A stretch of 64,000 nucleotides of DNA from Sheuella amnicola (GTDB lineage: Bacteria > Pseudomonadota > Gammaproteobacteria > Burkholderiales > Burkholderiaceae_B), in NCBI RefSeq assembly GCF_010499255.1, contig NZ_JAAGRN010000005.1, positions 283,772 to 347,771 of the forward strand, given 5' to 3'. The first letter of the stretch is position 1; every line of letters starts with the position of its first letter. The notes beneath the pieces are model-generated. The model had not been told where the DNA came from. It saw only the letters and a program-made list of their open reading frames with translations, and did not search any database. The position numbers and the translations under genes are program-made. This document shows, in pieces, positions 1 through 8,868 of the stretch.

Positions 1-115
1 TTTTGCACCTGAAGATTTTTATGATCTTGTTCACATGACTCCTGTGGGTGCAAAAAAACTTGGCAATCTTATTGCTCAAGAAATGGTTAGGCAAAAAATT
101 CCAATGGCTTTTTAA
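1..115 (+). CDS. C-terminal end of an SGNH/GDSL-hydrolase-like protein (5' end outside window)
   Basis: Only the last 37 codons are visible, in the frame starting at base 2 and ending with TAA at 113-115. The residues contain D-L-V-H-M-T-P-x-G-A-K-K-L, which looks like SGNH block V: the catalytic Asp and His three residues apart, followed by T-P-x-G-A and a terminal helix. The gene ends 18 bases before an acyltransferase/SGNH fusion on the same strand, so it is probably part of the same glycan O-acylation unit. What precedes the window cannot be seen, so the full domain layout (free-standing SGNH protein or C-terminus of another fusion) is open. Confidence 0.55.
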   Translation, partial: FAPEDFYDLVHMTPVGAKKLGNLIAQEMVRQKIPMAF

Positions 116-133
116 TTAAAAACAAAAGAGAGC

Positions 134-2146
134 ATGTCATTGCCCCCTGATCAACGCGCATCAAATACTGAGCACTTTGCCTATCGTCCCGATATCGATG
201 GTTTGCGGGCTATCGCTGTACTGTCTGTACTTGGCTTTCACGCCTTTCCCCAGTGGGTGAAGGGAGGCTTTATTGGTGTCGATATTTTCTTCGTTATTTC
301 AGGCTTTTTGATCACCACTATTCTGTATAAAAATCTCCAGACTGAGCGTTTCAGTCTTCTGGATTTCTATAGTCGTCGTATCAGAAGGATTTTCCCCGCC
401 TTAATTCTTGTTCTGACGTGCTGTTTAATTTTTGGATGGTTTTCATTGCTCGCCGATGAGTTCGCGCTGCTTGGTAAACACATCGCGAGTGGAGCCGCCT
501 TTGTTTCCAATTTAGTGCTTTGGCAAGAGAGCGGTTATTTTGACGTGGCCGCCGAAACAAAACCGTTGCTCCATCTATGGAGCCTCGGCATTGAAGAGCA
601 GTTCTATATTTTTTGGCCACTTATTCTCTGGTTAAGTTGGCACAAAAAAATCAATCTTTTAAAAGTAACCCTCTACCTGCTCTTTCTATCGTTTGCACTC
701 AATATCTGGTTGCATACGGATTCACGCATCGCCGATTTTTACTCGCCCTTGACCCGCGCTTGGGAACTGTTGGCTGGGGGTGCGTTGGCGCTCTACCGAT
801 CTAAGCAGCCGCCCTCACATTTTGATGATTTCGCTTCAAAATCCAAAGCCTTTCTTTCTGTTTTAGGACTTGTCTTATTAGTCTCTGGTTTTTTACTCAT
901 CACCAAGGAGCGTGATTTCCCCGGATATTGGGCCATCTTTCCTACTGCAGGTGCTTTATTACTTCTTTATGCAGGTGAGCATTCACTGATTAATAAATAC
1001 CTCTTATCCAATCGAGTGCTAGTTTGGTTTGGGCTGATCAGCTTTCCACTTTATTTGTGGCACTGGCCTTTACTTTCCTTTGCACGGATTTTTTCCGATG
1101 GCGATGATCCTCCCCGTCACATCCGTATCGGTGCCTTAGTACTTTCTATTTTGCTAGCTTGGCTAACAAAAATTATTGTCGAGCAACACTTACGCTTTGG
1201 GCGACAGGCAAAGCTTAAATCAATCGTTCTGGCTGTCTTAATGCTACTCATAGGTGCGCTTGGTTATCTAACATATGCTAAAGACGGTTTTCCAGCTCGT
1301 CTCAAAAATATTCCTAACTCGATTGAAGTCGTAAAACTTGAAATACCTGCAGGATTCAAATCAGTCTTTGTAGATGGTTGGCCTTTTTATCAAAAAAATT
1401 CTGACAAAAAACAAACGAGTCTTTTTATTGGAGACAGTAACGCCCTGCATCTGTCGCCTCGAATTGACGAATTAATTAATCGCGCACCCAAAGAAACTAA
1501 TTCTGCAATTTTTTCAATTGCAGTCGGTTGCCTCCCAATGCCGGAGACAAACTACACGGATGCCTCACGTGGCTGTAGTGCTCTCATGCCACGGTCTTTA
1601 AAGTTTGTCGAAGATCACCCTGAAATTCAAAAAGTCATTTTGTCAGGTAACTGGTATGAGCATCTTAGTGGTAATGGACATTACTTTGACAATGGCATTT
1701 CGCGTTATCCAATAACCTTGCAATCTACAGGCTACAAACTTGCCCTTGATGCTCTAGGACGATATATCAAAACGCTTCAACATGCTGGTAAAGAGGTTTA
1801 TTTTGTTCTGAATATTCCAATCGGCTCTGAATTAAATCCCAAGCATCGAATTCAGCGCTCTATCCTTCATTTCCCAAATATATTAAGTACACGTGAAGGG
1901 GGATTAAGCTATCAGATGCTGAATAGTCGCTATGGTCAAATTCGGTCTGACCTGATTGAAATGGCTAATCAGAATGGTGCAATTTTGATCGATCCAGAAA
2001 AGTCACTTTGCAGTGAAGATCTTTGCCCCAGTGTTGATCGCTCTGGAACCGCGATTTATCTCGACTCAACGCACTTACACCCTACCTTCGCCCGCCAGCA
2101 AGCCAATTTCATTGATCAAACGGTTATTGAGACAGTGACGAAATAA
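134..2146 (+). CDS. Acyltransferase-3 / SGNH fusion, O-antigen acetylase (OafA-like)
   Basis: A 670-residue inner-membrane O-acyltransferase. The N-terminal acyltransferase-3 domain (about 17-360) shows R-P-D-I-D-G-L-R at 18-25, the conserved His36, G-V-D-I-F-F-V-I-S-G at 48-57, the basic F-Y-x-R-R-I-R-R-I-F-P at 78-88 and E-E-Q-F-Y at 154-158. About ten hydrophobic segments follow. The periplasmic C-terminal SGNH domain has G-D-S at 433-435 and D-S-T-H at 644-647. In this family the membrane part moves an acyl group across the membrane and the SGNH part transfers it to a sugar hydroxyl. The ATG follows the purine-rich GAGAGC. The stop overlaps the next start (TAATG), so the two paralogues are probably cotranslated. 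Acceptor sugar and acyl group cannot be read from sequence. Confidence 0.9.
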   Translation: MSLPPDQRASNTEHFAYRPDIDGLRAIAVLSVLGFHAFPQWVKGGFIGVDIFFVISGFLITTILYKNLQTERFSLLDFYSRRIRRIFPALILVLTCCLIFGWFSLLADEFALLGKHIASGAAFVSNLVLWQESGYFDVAAETKPLLHLWSLGIEEQFYIFWPLILWLSWHKKINLLKVTLYLLFLSFALNIWLHTDSRIADFYSPLTRAWELLAGGALALYRSKQPPSHFDDFASKSKAFLSVLGLVLLVSGFLLITKERDFPGYWAIFPTAGALLLLYAGEHSLINKYLLSNRVLVWFGLISFPLYLWHWPLLSFARIFSDGDDPPRHIRIGALVLSILLAWLTKIIVEQHLRFGRQAKLKSIVLAVLMLLIGALGYLTYAKDGFPARLKNIPNSIEVVKLEIPAGFKSVFVDGWPFYQKNSDKKQTSLFIGDSNALHLSPRIDELINRAPKETNSAIFSIAVGCLPMPETNYTDASRGCSALMPRSLKFVEDHPEIQKVILSGNWYEHLSGNGHYFDNGISRYPITLQSTGYKLALDALGRYIKTLQHAGKEVYFVLNIPIGSELNPKHRIQRSILHFPNILSTREGGLSYQMLNSRYGQIRSDLIEMANQNGAILIDPEKSLCSEDLCPSVDRSGTAIYLDSTHLHPTFARQQANFIDQTVIETVTK

Positions 2147-4137
2147 TGCAGCCACAAACTCACCCTAAATATCGTTCTGACATTGATGGTCTTCGCGCTG
2201 TTGCTGTGCTTTCAGTAGTCGGTTTTCATGCTTTTCCTTCCCTGATACCTGGGGGATTTATTGGTGTTGATATTTTTTTTGTCATTTCCGGCTTTTTGAT
2301 TTCCAGCATTATTTTTCAAAACCTTGAACTCAATCAGTTCAATATTCTTGATTTTTATGTGCGTCGGATTAAACGGATTTTCCCTGCTTTATCACTTGTT
2401 CTTTTCGCTTGTCTTACCTTTGGGTGGTTTACACTTCTCGCTGATGAGTATGCACAACTTGGCAAACACACCGCAGCAGGTGCGGGATTTGTCTCTAACT
2501 TTGTTTTATTGAGCGAGAGTGGTTACTTCGATACAGCGTCCGATACCAAACCTTTACTCCATTTATGGAGTCTTGGTATTGAAGAACAGTTTTATATATT
2601 TTGGCCTTTATTAGCGTGGATCGCCTGGCGTTGTAATCGATCACTTTTAACGACGTTACTTTTTTGTGTGGCTGTTTCTTTTGGATTGAATGTCTTTACC
2701 ATTCAGACTGATCAGGCATCAACCTTTTACCTTCCTCAGACACGTGTCTGGGAGCTTTGGATTGGCGCAGTGGTCGCCTGGTTAAATCTTTATCGAAAGA
2801 ATCTTTGGCAGAGCTTATCTAATTCACAGACCAATTTTTTATCTTTTACTGGGTTTGCACTTATTTTTTTAGGCTTAGGTCTAACCAATAAGCAATCTTT
2901 ATTCCCTGGGGCATGGTCCTTATTACCTTGCCTAGGTGCCGCCTTGATCATTTTTGCAGGCGAGCACACTTATCTGAATAAAATATTTTTAACATCTAGA
3001 CCCGTTATTTGGTTTGGTTTAATCAGTTTTCCGCTCTATCTTTGGCATTGGCCTTTACTGTCCTTCGCTCATATTCTTGAAAATGAAACACCTTCTAGAG
3101 AAATTCGTCTAGCAGCAATTATTTTGGCCGTCATACTTGCATGGTTAACTTACAAACTCATTGAACGTCCTATTCGCTTTTCGCGTGCGAATAAATTTGT
3201 CACCATCACCTTGGTGGTCATCATATTTTGTCTTGGGACTTCTGGATATCTGATTTTCAAAGACGATGGAATCTCTTCTCGAGGGATTGTTGTTCGGCAT
3301 AGCGATCCACGTCAAACAGCAGACTTTGCTTCATTTCCCGCCTCTTCTTGCCTTCCTGAAACGAGTCCATTTTTAGCTAATCAGTTTTGTACTAAGTACT
3401 CGCCCCCTCACCCCAGTAAAACCCTTCTTCTTTGGGGCGACTCGTCTACAGGTGCCTGGTTACCAGTATTTCAAAAAATTGGCTATGAACAAGGGTTTGC
3501 TGTTATCAACATCATGCACCCTTCATGCCCACCGATTTTGCACGCCAGGAAAACAAGATTTGATTATCCTGAAAGCAGAAAATATTGTGAAAACGGAAAC
3601 ACTCAAAGTGAAGTGATTGAACTCATTCGGAAGATTGAGCCTGATGAAATTATCGTCATTGCAGCTTGGAATTCTTATAGCGCTTATAGCAAACGCGAAT
3701 TCTTGACTGACTCAAGAAGTAAAAGTGCCGACACTGCGACAACCTCAAAAGTTTTGGAAACTCGCATCCCGGAAACATTGAAGACACTCTCCAACATTGC
3801 TCCAACGATTATTTTTAAAAGCTGGCCGATCTTGCCTTACATGCCAATGAATAGGAACGTGGAGCTTCTTGGAACGCGCAAACGAATTGTTTATGTTAAT
3901 AAAAATGAATTTATTCAAGATAATGCGCAGATCAATAGAATTTTTGATCAAATTCATGATCAGAATATTATATTTTTTGATCCCGCCTATAAAGTTTGCC
4001 AGTCCGATCAGTGCACTTCTGTTTTGAACGGCGTCAATCTATACACCGACAAATACCATATCACGCCTCAAGGTACGTTGCTATTTAAAACAGAAATTGA
4101 ACAATTGCTTAACTCTAAACACCAGATAAATAAGTAA
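2146..4137 (+). CDS. Second acyltransferase-3 / SGNH fusion, tandem paralogue
   Basis: 663 residues with the same architecture as the upstream gene: R-S-D-I-D-G-L-R at 10-17, His28, G-V-D-I-F-F-V-I-S-G at 40-49, E-E-Q-F-Y at 146-150, then an SGNH domain with G-D-S at 431-433 and D-K-Y-H at 635-638. The membrane halves of the two proteins are very similar and the SGNH halves diverge strongly. This fits duplication followed by change of acceptor specificity. A run of eight T (2273-2280) lies in the codons for the F-F pair of G-V-D-I-F-F. Probably O-acetylates a locus-encoded glycan in the periplasm. It converges on the next acyltransferase gene across about 40 bases. Confidence 0.88.
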   Translation: MQPQTHPKYRSDIDGLRAVAVLSVVGFHAFPSLIPGGFIGVDIFFVISGFLISSIIFQNLELNQFNILDFYVRRIKRIFPALSLVLFACLTFGWFTLLADEYAQLGKHTAAGAGFVSNFVLLSESGYFDTASDTKPLLHLWSLGIEEQFYIFWPLLAWIAWRCNRSLLTTLLFCVAVSFGLNVFTIQTDQASTFYLPQTRVWELWIGAVVAWLNLYRKNLWQSLSNSQTNFLSFTGFALIFLGLGLTNKQSLFPGAWSLLPCLGAALIIFAGEHTYLNKIFLTSRPVIWFGLISFPLYLWHWPLLSFAHILENETPSREIRLAAIILAVILAWLTYKLIERPIRFSRANKFVTITLVVIIFCLGTSGYLIFKDDGISSRGIVVRHSDPRQTADFASFPASSCLPETSPFLANQFCTKYSPPHPSKTLLLWGDSSTGAWLPVFQKIGYEQGFAVINIMHPSCPPILHARKTRFDYPESRKYCENGNTQSEVIELIRKIEPDEIIVIAAWNSYSAYSKREFLTDSRSKSADTATTSKVLETRIPETLKTLSNIAPTIIFKSWPILPYMPMNRNVELLGTRKRIVYVNKNEFIQDNAQINRIFDQIHDQNIIFFDPAYKVCQSDQCTSVLNGVNLYTDKYHITPQGTLLFKTEIEQLLNSKHQINK

Positions 4138-4178
4138 TCACAATTCAGTAATTGATCTTCAGCGCCCGGGGATCAGAA

Positions 4179-6224
4179 CTACTTGATCAATAATTGTTGT
4201 TCGAGATAACTAGCCTGCTCTTTCACAAAGAATGGTCGTAAGTGATGGCTATCCTTATATATCGGCTTTTTATCTTTCGTAAGACGCAGACATTGCCCCT
4301 GCGGACAGAGTGCTGCCTGCTGATCAATCACATTGACACGTGCTTGTTGCGCAATTTTTTTAAGTCTTTCGTTTAATTCGACCTGCTCAGGATCAAGTTG
4401 GATCTCTTCTTTTAAGTGTTGGTCCCCTTTAAAGTCAAGTCGATTTCCTATCAAATTACGAGGGTTATAAGACTCTCCAAAGGGGTTATCCAGCAACAAA
4501 TAAACCTCATGGCCTTTTGAGAGCAATTTCAAAAATTGCTCAAGCTCCGCTATCGCCATATCAGCCCCAGCACCTCCTCTAAAAGGGTGGCGCACCTGTC
4601 CCTCATTGAAGTAATAATTCAGGCCTTTATCAGTTGAGTTTATTTTTTTAGTTTCGTGTAAAAAATAACAATTCCAACATCCACCCAGAACAACCTTCTT
4701 AATGGTTTTCGATTTTTTTAATACATCCAAAATCGAGTTGAAGGTGTCGTCACAACGCTTCAAACTGTCTTCTCGCACCTGAGGTATTAAAGGACAGCCT
4801 CCCCCAATCATGACGATGGTAGGTGGAAACTTTCCTTCTTCACTTAGCTTCTTGATACGCGGTAAAAACTGCTCAATATGTGAATCTCCAATCATAAGAA
4901 TCTCAGGGGGCAAAGTTGAATTTGCCATCACTTGATGACCAAGATAATTCAAATCTTCTAAATTTCGTCCCCCCTCCCAGTCTTCTATTGCCTCAGAAAC
5001 GTTTTTAAATTCTGCGGCAAAATTTCGTTCCGGATATCCGTCCGCACGATAGGTCTGATAACCAAGCACACCAACGAGGATCATGGCTACCGTCAGGAAC
5101 GACGTCTTGAGTCGTGGAAACCTTCCAAATCTCAAGGGCTTTTCTATCAATAAATAAGTTGCGATCGCTAATATAAATGTAAAGGCAACAGCAATGAGGC
5201 GATGGAAAACAGAAGGTCTGGTTCCCTCAATGATTGTCGCAATTGACAATAACGGCCAGTGCCATAAATAAAGAGGGTAACTAATCAACCCTACCCACAC
5301 AAGTATGGGATGTGTTAGTAAGGCTCGATTCACCCAGCCCCTAATACCAATCGCAATCAGTATGACTGCACCAACTGTTGGCAACAAGGCCCACCAGCCC
5401 GGAAAATCTTTTTGTGGATTGATGAAAATCAGACCCGAAATAACCGCTAACAAACCTACCATTGATAAGAGGTTGGCACGTTTTTCCAATGTATTGCTAA
5501 CAATTTGAGAAAAACGAATATTGATCCATTGGTTTCTTGATTCTGTATGCTGGCACAACGCCAGAAGCGTTCCTAACAACAACTCCCACACGCGGGTTTG
5601 CGGCGAATAAAATTTTGTTGTCGGATCTGCCGTTGTGAATACATTCAAAAAAAACGAGACAACTGCCAGCAGTCCGACAATTTTGATCATGTTAGATTTT
5701 GATCGCCACAACAACCACAATAGTGGTGGTAAAAATATATAAAACTGTTCTTCTACGCCTAAAGACCACAAATGCAATAACGGTTTGGTCTCGCCAGATA
5801 CATCGAAGTAACCACTTTCTTGCATATACGCGATATTTGAAAAGAACGCAGCTCCAGCAGCGATATGCTTTCCAAGTTGCTTGAATTCACTACCCGTAAA
5901 TAAAAAATAGCCTGCCACATAGCAAGCAATCAACATACATAAAAGTGCTGGAAATATTCTCCTGATCCTTTTTTGATAAAACGTCTGCAAACTGTATGTG
6001 TTTGAGCTTAATGACTTAATCAGATTTGAAGAAATTAAATATCCAGAGATGATGAAGAAGACATCTACACCAACAAAACCACCTTTGAAAATACTCGGAA
6101 AGGCATGAAAACCGATCACCATCATCACCGCTATTGCACGTAGTCCATCGATATCTGAACGATAGGGGTGATCCAGCGGCATTTTGGGTGTCAACGCTGG
6201 TTTGTATTTTTTAAATAAATTCAT
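4179..6224 (-). CDS. Third acyltransferase-3 / SGNH fusion, inverted paralogue
   Basis: 681 residues. The acyltransferase-3 domain has Y-R-S-D-I-D-G-L-R at 21-29, His40, G-V-D-V-F-F-I-I-S-G at 52-61, R-I-R-R-I-F-P at 86-92 and E-E-Q-F-Y at 158-162. The SGNH domain has G-D-S at 446-448 and D-S-H-H at 658-661. It is a third copy of the architecture seen in the two preceding genes, but on the opposite strand. Its ATG overlaps the stop of the upstream GT-C-like gene (ATGA at 6224-6221), so it belongs to the minus-strand operon. Met15 is an alternative start just before the conserved domain. Expected role: periplasmic O-acylation of the glycan made here. Confidence 0.88.
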   Translation of the reverse strand: MNLFKKYKPALTPKMPLDHPYRSDIDGLRAIAVMMVIGFHAFPSIFKGGFVGVDVFFIISGYLISSNLIKSLSSNTYSLQTFYQKRIRRIFPALLCMLIACYVAGYFLFTGSEFKQLGKHIAAGAAFFSNIAYMQESGYFDVSGETKPLLHLWSLGVEEQFYIFLPPLLWLLWRSKSNMIKIVGLLAVVSFFLNVFTTADPTTKFYSPQTRVWELLLGTLLALCQHTESRNQWINIRFSQIVSNTLEKRANLLSMVGLLAVISGLIFINPQKDFPGWWALLPTVGAVILIAIGIRGWVNRALLTHPILVWVGLISYPLYLWHWPLLSIATIIEGTRPSVFHRLIAVAFTFILAIATYLLIEKPLRFGRFPRLKTSFLTVAMILVGVLGYQTYRADGYPERNFAAEFKNVSEAIEDWEGGRNLEDLNYLGHQVMANSTLPPEILMIGDSHIEQFLPRIKKLSEEGKFPPTIVMIGGGCPLIPQVREDSLKRCDDTFNSILDVLKKSKTIKKVVLGGCWNCYFLHETKKINSTDKGLNYYFNEGQVRHPFRGGAGADMAIAELEQFLKLLSKGHEVYLLLDNPFGESYNPRNLIGNRLDFKGDQHLKEEIQLDPEQVELNERLKKIAQQARVNVIDQQAALCPQGQCLRLTKDKKPIYKDSHHLRPFFVKEQASYLEQQLLIK

Positions 6225-7816
6225 TTCGTCGCTAATGCTTCTTCACATAATTTCGGAATATAAATACTCAGGGAAGCATCACGATATAAAAATGTTGTTT
6301 TAGGTGTTTTGTATTTTTTAAACAAAACAAAATCTTCAGGAATTTTTGCAATGTCTGAACCGTCATTTGCGAGTTCCTGAAGGATCAAAATATCTCGATC
6401 TTTTTTTAACTTTTGCTCAATATTCAAGTCCGGACGCAAATTACTAATCGCATCGGATGTCCAATGCGCAGCAATCTGATACCGTTCAAACGGACTAATC
6501 ACGACTAAAAAACTGTCTTGCGTCATGTTGTAGTGATATTTCAGCTTGCATACAGCATGTACCTTTTTCAGATCTGCTTCAATTTCATTATAAAAACCTA
6601 TTGCATCTGCTTCCCATTTCTGATTTCTGAAATAGCTGGGGGTGAAAACTGTTTTGGTATTTTTAATTTTATTTTCATTCGGCCAAAAATAATTAGTTGT
6701 ACTGAAGCTATCACCTGACCCAGTTGGTGCAATCGTTATCGAAAGGGTGATGGCAAGAACAGCAAAAAGCGCGAACTGAGCCTTGATTTTTCGGCCAACC
6801 ATGTAAACGTTCACCAGTCCAATCATTCCTCCAGTCGCAAGGCGAAAAATTTCGGGCAAATGCAACGCGCTCGATATCAATAACATAGACAGCAGCGCAA
6901 CTTTAAAATTATTCGAATAACTTTGCCTGTACTGACTACTGAGTACCCCCAAGACGACAACCCCTCCATTGATCAGTACTGTCATGAGGATCAACATCCA
7001 CCGCACATCCAGTCTCAAAACCCCACTCACAATTTGCTTGATAAACGGGACAATCAATCCCATTCCCTTCATGTGAGGAAAAAACTCTGCTGCATATAAC
7101 TGAGGCAAGTTCCACGACATTGTTTTCCAGTAGTTAAGAATGTCGTGACTATATAAATACGCAATAAAAATGAGTATCGGTAGTACAAATCCCGCTAGGC
7201 TGACGAGCCCTTCTCTAATTTTTTTAATCTTGCTTTCTGATTCATTCAAAACATCAATAATGATCACCGCCACCAAGTACAAAAGCACTGGAGGCAATAA
7301 GCCTTCTCTTGTCAGTACAGCCAGTGCAAAGGCAAAGCCGCTAATAAAATATCTGATTGATTTTTGTTCTTTACTCAAACTATTGAATAGCCCAAGCATC
7401 AACAGAGGGAATGCCAGGTAGTTTGACCACGGATAAATAGCAAAGGGATGTACTAGAAAATAAGTCAGTACGATAGCAAGCGCAATTTTCTGATTTGATT
7501 CAACTCGCTCAGCTATGAAATAAACAAGCAAGAGCCCACACGCATAAAAAACCGAAGTCACTAAAATCAATGACTGTAAATTTGCACCTAAATATTTATA
7601 TGCAAAGGCATGTATCGATGTCGTCAAAAAACCATACAAAATATAAATATTTTTGTATGGTGCTAGGCCCTCAGCCATATCTTTGGCATTGCTGATCATT
7701 GATCCCCAATGCGCATGATCAATACTGTATTGTCCTTGCCAGACGGCGCCAAAGACAGACAATGCAAACATGACAGCCAATGACAGATAAATTGTCTTGT
7801 TGAATTGGCTTTTCAT
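6221..7816 (-). CDS. Polytopic membrane protein, GT-C glycosyltransferase-like
   Basis: 531 residues with about ten hydrophobic segments and a soluble C-terminal tail (about 380-531). After the first membrane helix comes Y-S-I-D-H-A-H-W (30-37), where GT-C enzymes place an acidic catalytic or metal-binding pair in the first periplasmic loop. GT-C enzymes use polyprenyl-phosphate sugars on the periplasmic face. Start ATG at 7816 is preceded by a good ribosome site (AAGGGA). The stop overlaps the acyltransferase start. Family assignment is by topology and the acidic loop only. A flippase or polymerase is less likely because the loop layout resembles the other GT-C-like proteins in this locus. 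Confidence 0.55.
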   Translation of the reverse strand: MKSQFNKTIYLSLAVMFALSVFGAVWQGQYSIDHAHWGSMISNAKDMAEGLAPYKNIYILYGFLTTSIHAFAYKYLGANLQSLILVTSVFYACGLLLVYFIAERVESNQKIALAIVLTYFLVHPFAIYPWSNYLAFPLLMLGLFNSLSKEQKSIRYFISGFAFALAVLTREGLLPPVLLYLVAVIIIDVLNESESKIKKIREGLVSLAGFVLPILIFIAYLYSHDILNYWKTMSWNLPQLYAAEFFPHMKGMGLIVPFIKQIVSGVLRLDVRWMLILMTVLINGGVVVLGVLSSQYRQSYSNNFKVALLSMLLISSALHLPEIFRLATGGMIGLVNVYMVGRKIKAQFALFAVLAITLSITIAPTGSGDSFSTTNYFWPNENKIKNTKTVFTPSYFRNQKWEADAIGFYNEIEADLKKVHAVCKLKYHYNMTQDSFLVVISPFERYQIAAHWTSDAISNLRPDLNIEQKLKKDRDILILQELANDGSDIAKIPEDFVLFKKYKTPKTTFLYRDASLSIYIPKLCEEALATK

Positions 7817-7850
7817 CCAAATCCCTTTTCAAAGCAAGCTTACGCCAGTA

Positions 7851-8861
7851 TCAGGCCGAAATCATTCTAGTAAGCTTGTTCGTTATTCGTGTTGCCAAAG
7901 ACTTTTTTTCTTCGCTTTGAATCAGATATTTGTTCGTATCAGGGATTTTCTTTCGAGGTGATTCTAGAATGCCTTCAACAAAATTCGGGACGACCGATTG
8001 AACAACACCCGCTGCTTTCCATAATGCGTGGCGATATGGTTCGTAAATGCTGTAAGGAATAATTTCATTATCCATGTAAACACGGGGCATCGCCGTAAAG
8101 CCACCGTCTTCTATCATTTTGTACCCGTGGTAGTGGTAAAAAATTAATGGGTGTTCATTAATTGTGACTCGGCCATTATTTTCTGCGATCTGATAAGAAG
8201 CAAAGTTCCAGGGACCAACCCCTGCACCAAGGTGCTGTATGACGTGGACGCCATTAAAGTATGTTGTCCAGTTATCCAGATATTTTTGATCGCCAAAGCG
8301 CCCATCCTCTGAGCGATTGAAACACCACTCTAAACACTTTTCCCGCCACCAGTTTAGAGTTTTCAAACCATCTTGATCTCGTCGAAATCCAACCCACTGC
8401 ACGTTGTATTTGCCATTGACGATCGACTCTTCGAAACCTTTTGAAAATCGATGCTCAATAATGCTGACCGAGGTTTGTCCCAACTCATCAAATATGGGCT
8501 GCGGATCACTAAAGAACAGCAGGTCTGCATCTAAATAGGTCAGATACTCGATGTCTGCGTGCTGATTCATGACGTAGCTAATAATACTTGGGGTGCATGT
8601 CCAGCAATACTCAGCTACAGATCGCTCCGACTTAACTGCAAGCAGCTCCGGACTTTCAAAGTCAATTCGTTTGATCAGCACTGCTTTTTCAAGCTTAAGT
8701 TTGTCAAGTATCTGATAGGTTGTTTCGTCCATGCACAACACAAACAAACACATATTCTTTGTATGTGCGGCAAGTGATTGATACATTGCCAGGCCTTTAA
8801 TCAAATAGTTTTGATCAAATAGCGTACAAAACCATTTTTTATCGTGGGCCTGTATATTCAT
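7851..8861 (-). CDS. Glycosyltransferase, GT-A fold with DxD motif
   Basis: A cytoplasmic protein of 336 residues from the chosen start. It opens with K-K-W-F-C-T-L-F-D-x-N-Y-L, followed by a nucleotide-sugar Rossmann-like half and Y-L-D-A-D-L-L-F-F at about 109-117. This is the DxD metal/nucleotide-sugar site typical of GT8-like transferases. The frame is open for ten more codons to an ATG at 8891, but that would overlap the aminotransferase end by 23 bases. The internal ATG at 8861 lies after that stop and has GAAGAG upstream, so I prefer it. Donor and acceptor unknown. It follows an aminotransferase and an epimerase, so a rare amino sugar is a plausible donor (inference). Confidence 0.72.
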   Translation of the reverse strand: MNIQAHDKKWFCTLFDQNYLIKGLAMYQSLAAHTKNMCLFVLCMDETTYQILDKLKLEKAVLIKRIDFESPELLAVKSERSVAEYCWTCTPSIISYVMNQHADIEYLTYLDADLLFFSDPQPIFDELGQTSVSIIEHRFSKGFEESIVNGKYNVQWVGFRRDQDGLKTLNWWREKCLEWCFNRSEDGRFGDQKYLDNWTTYFNGVHVIQHLGAGVGPWNFASYQIAENNGRVTINEHPLIFYHYHGYKMIEDGGFTAMPRVYMDNEIIPYSIYEPYRHALWKAAGVVQSVVPNFVEGILESPRKKIPDTNKYLIQSEEKKSLATRITNKLTRMISA

Positions 8862-8868
8862 TCTGAAT

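Noticed and set aside
2273..2280. T8 run in an acyltransferase gene, considered as a phase-variation tract
   Set aside because: T and A runs of this length are common in this AT-rich DNA (others near 14871 and 17920), so no special role is supported.
4151..4191. Inverted repeat ATTGATC ... GATCAAT between convergent acyltransferase genes, considered as a terminator
   Set aside because: The arms are seven bases, the loop is long, there is no U-run, and one arm lies in coding sequence.
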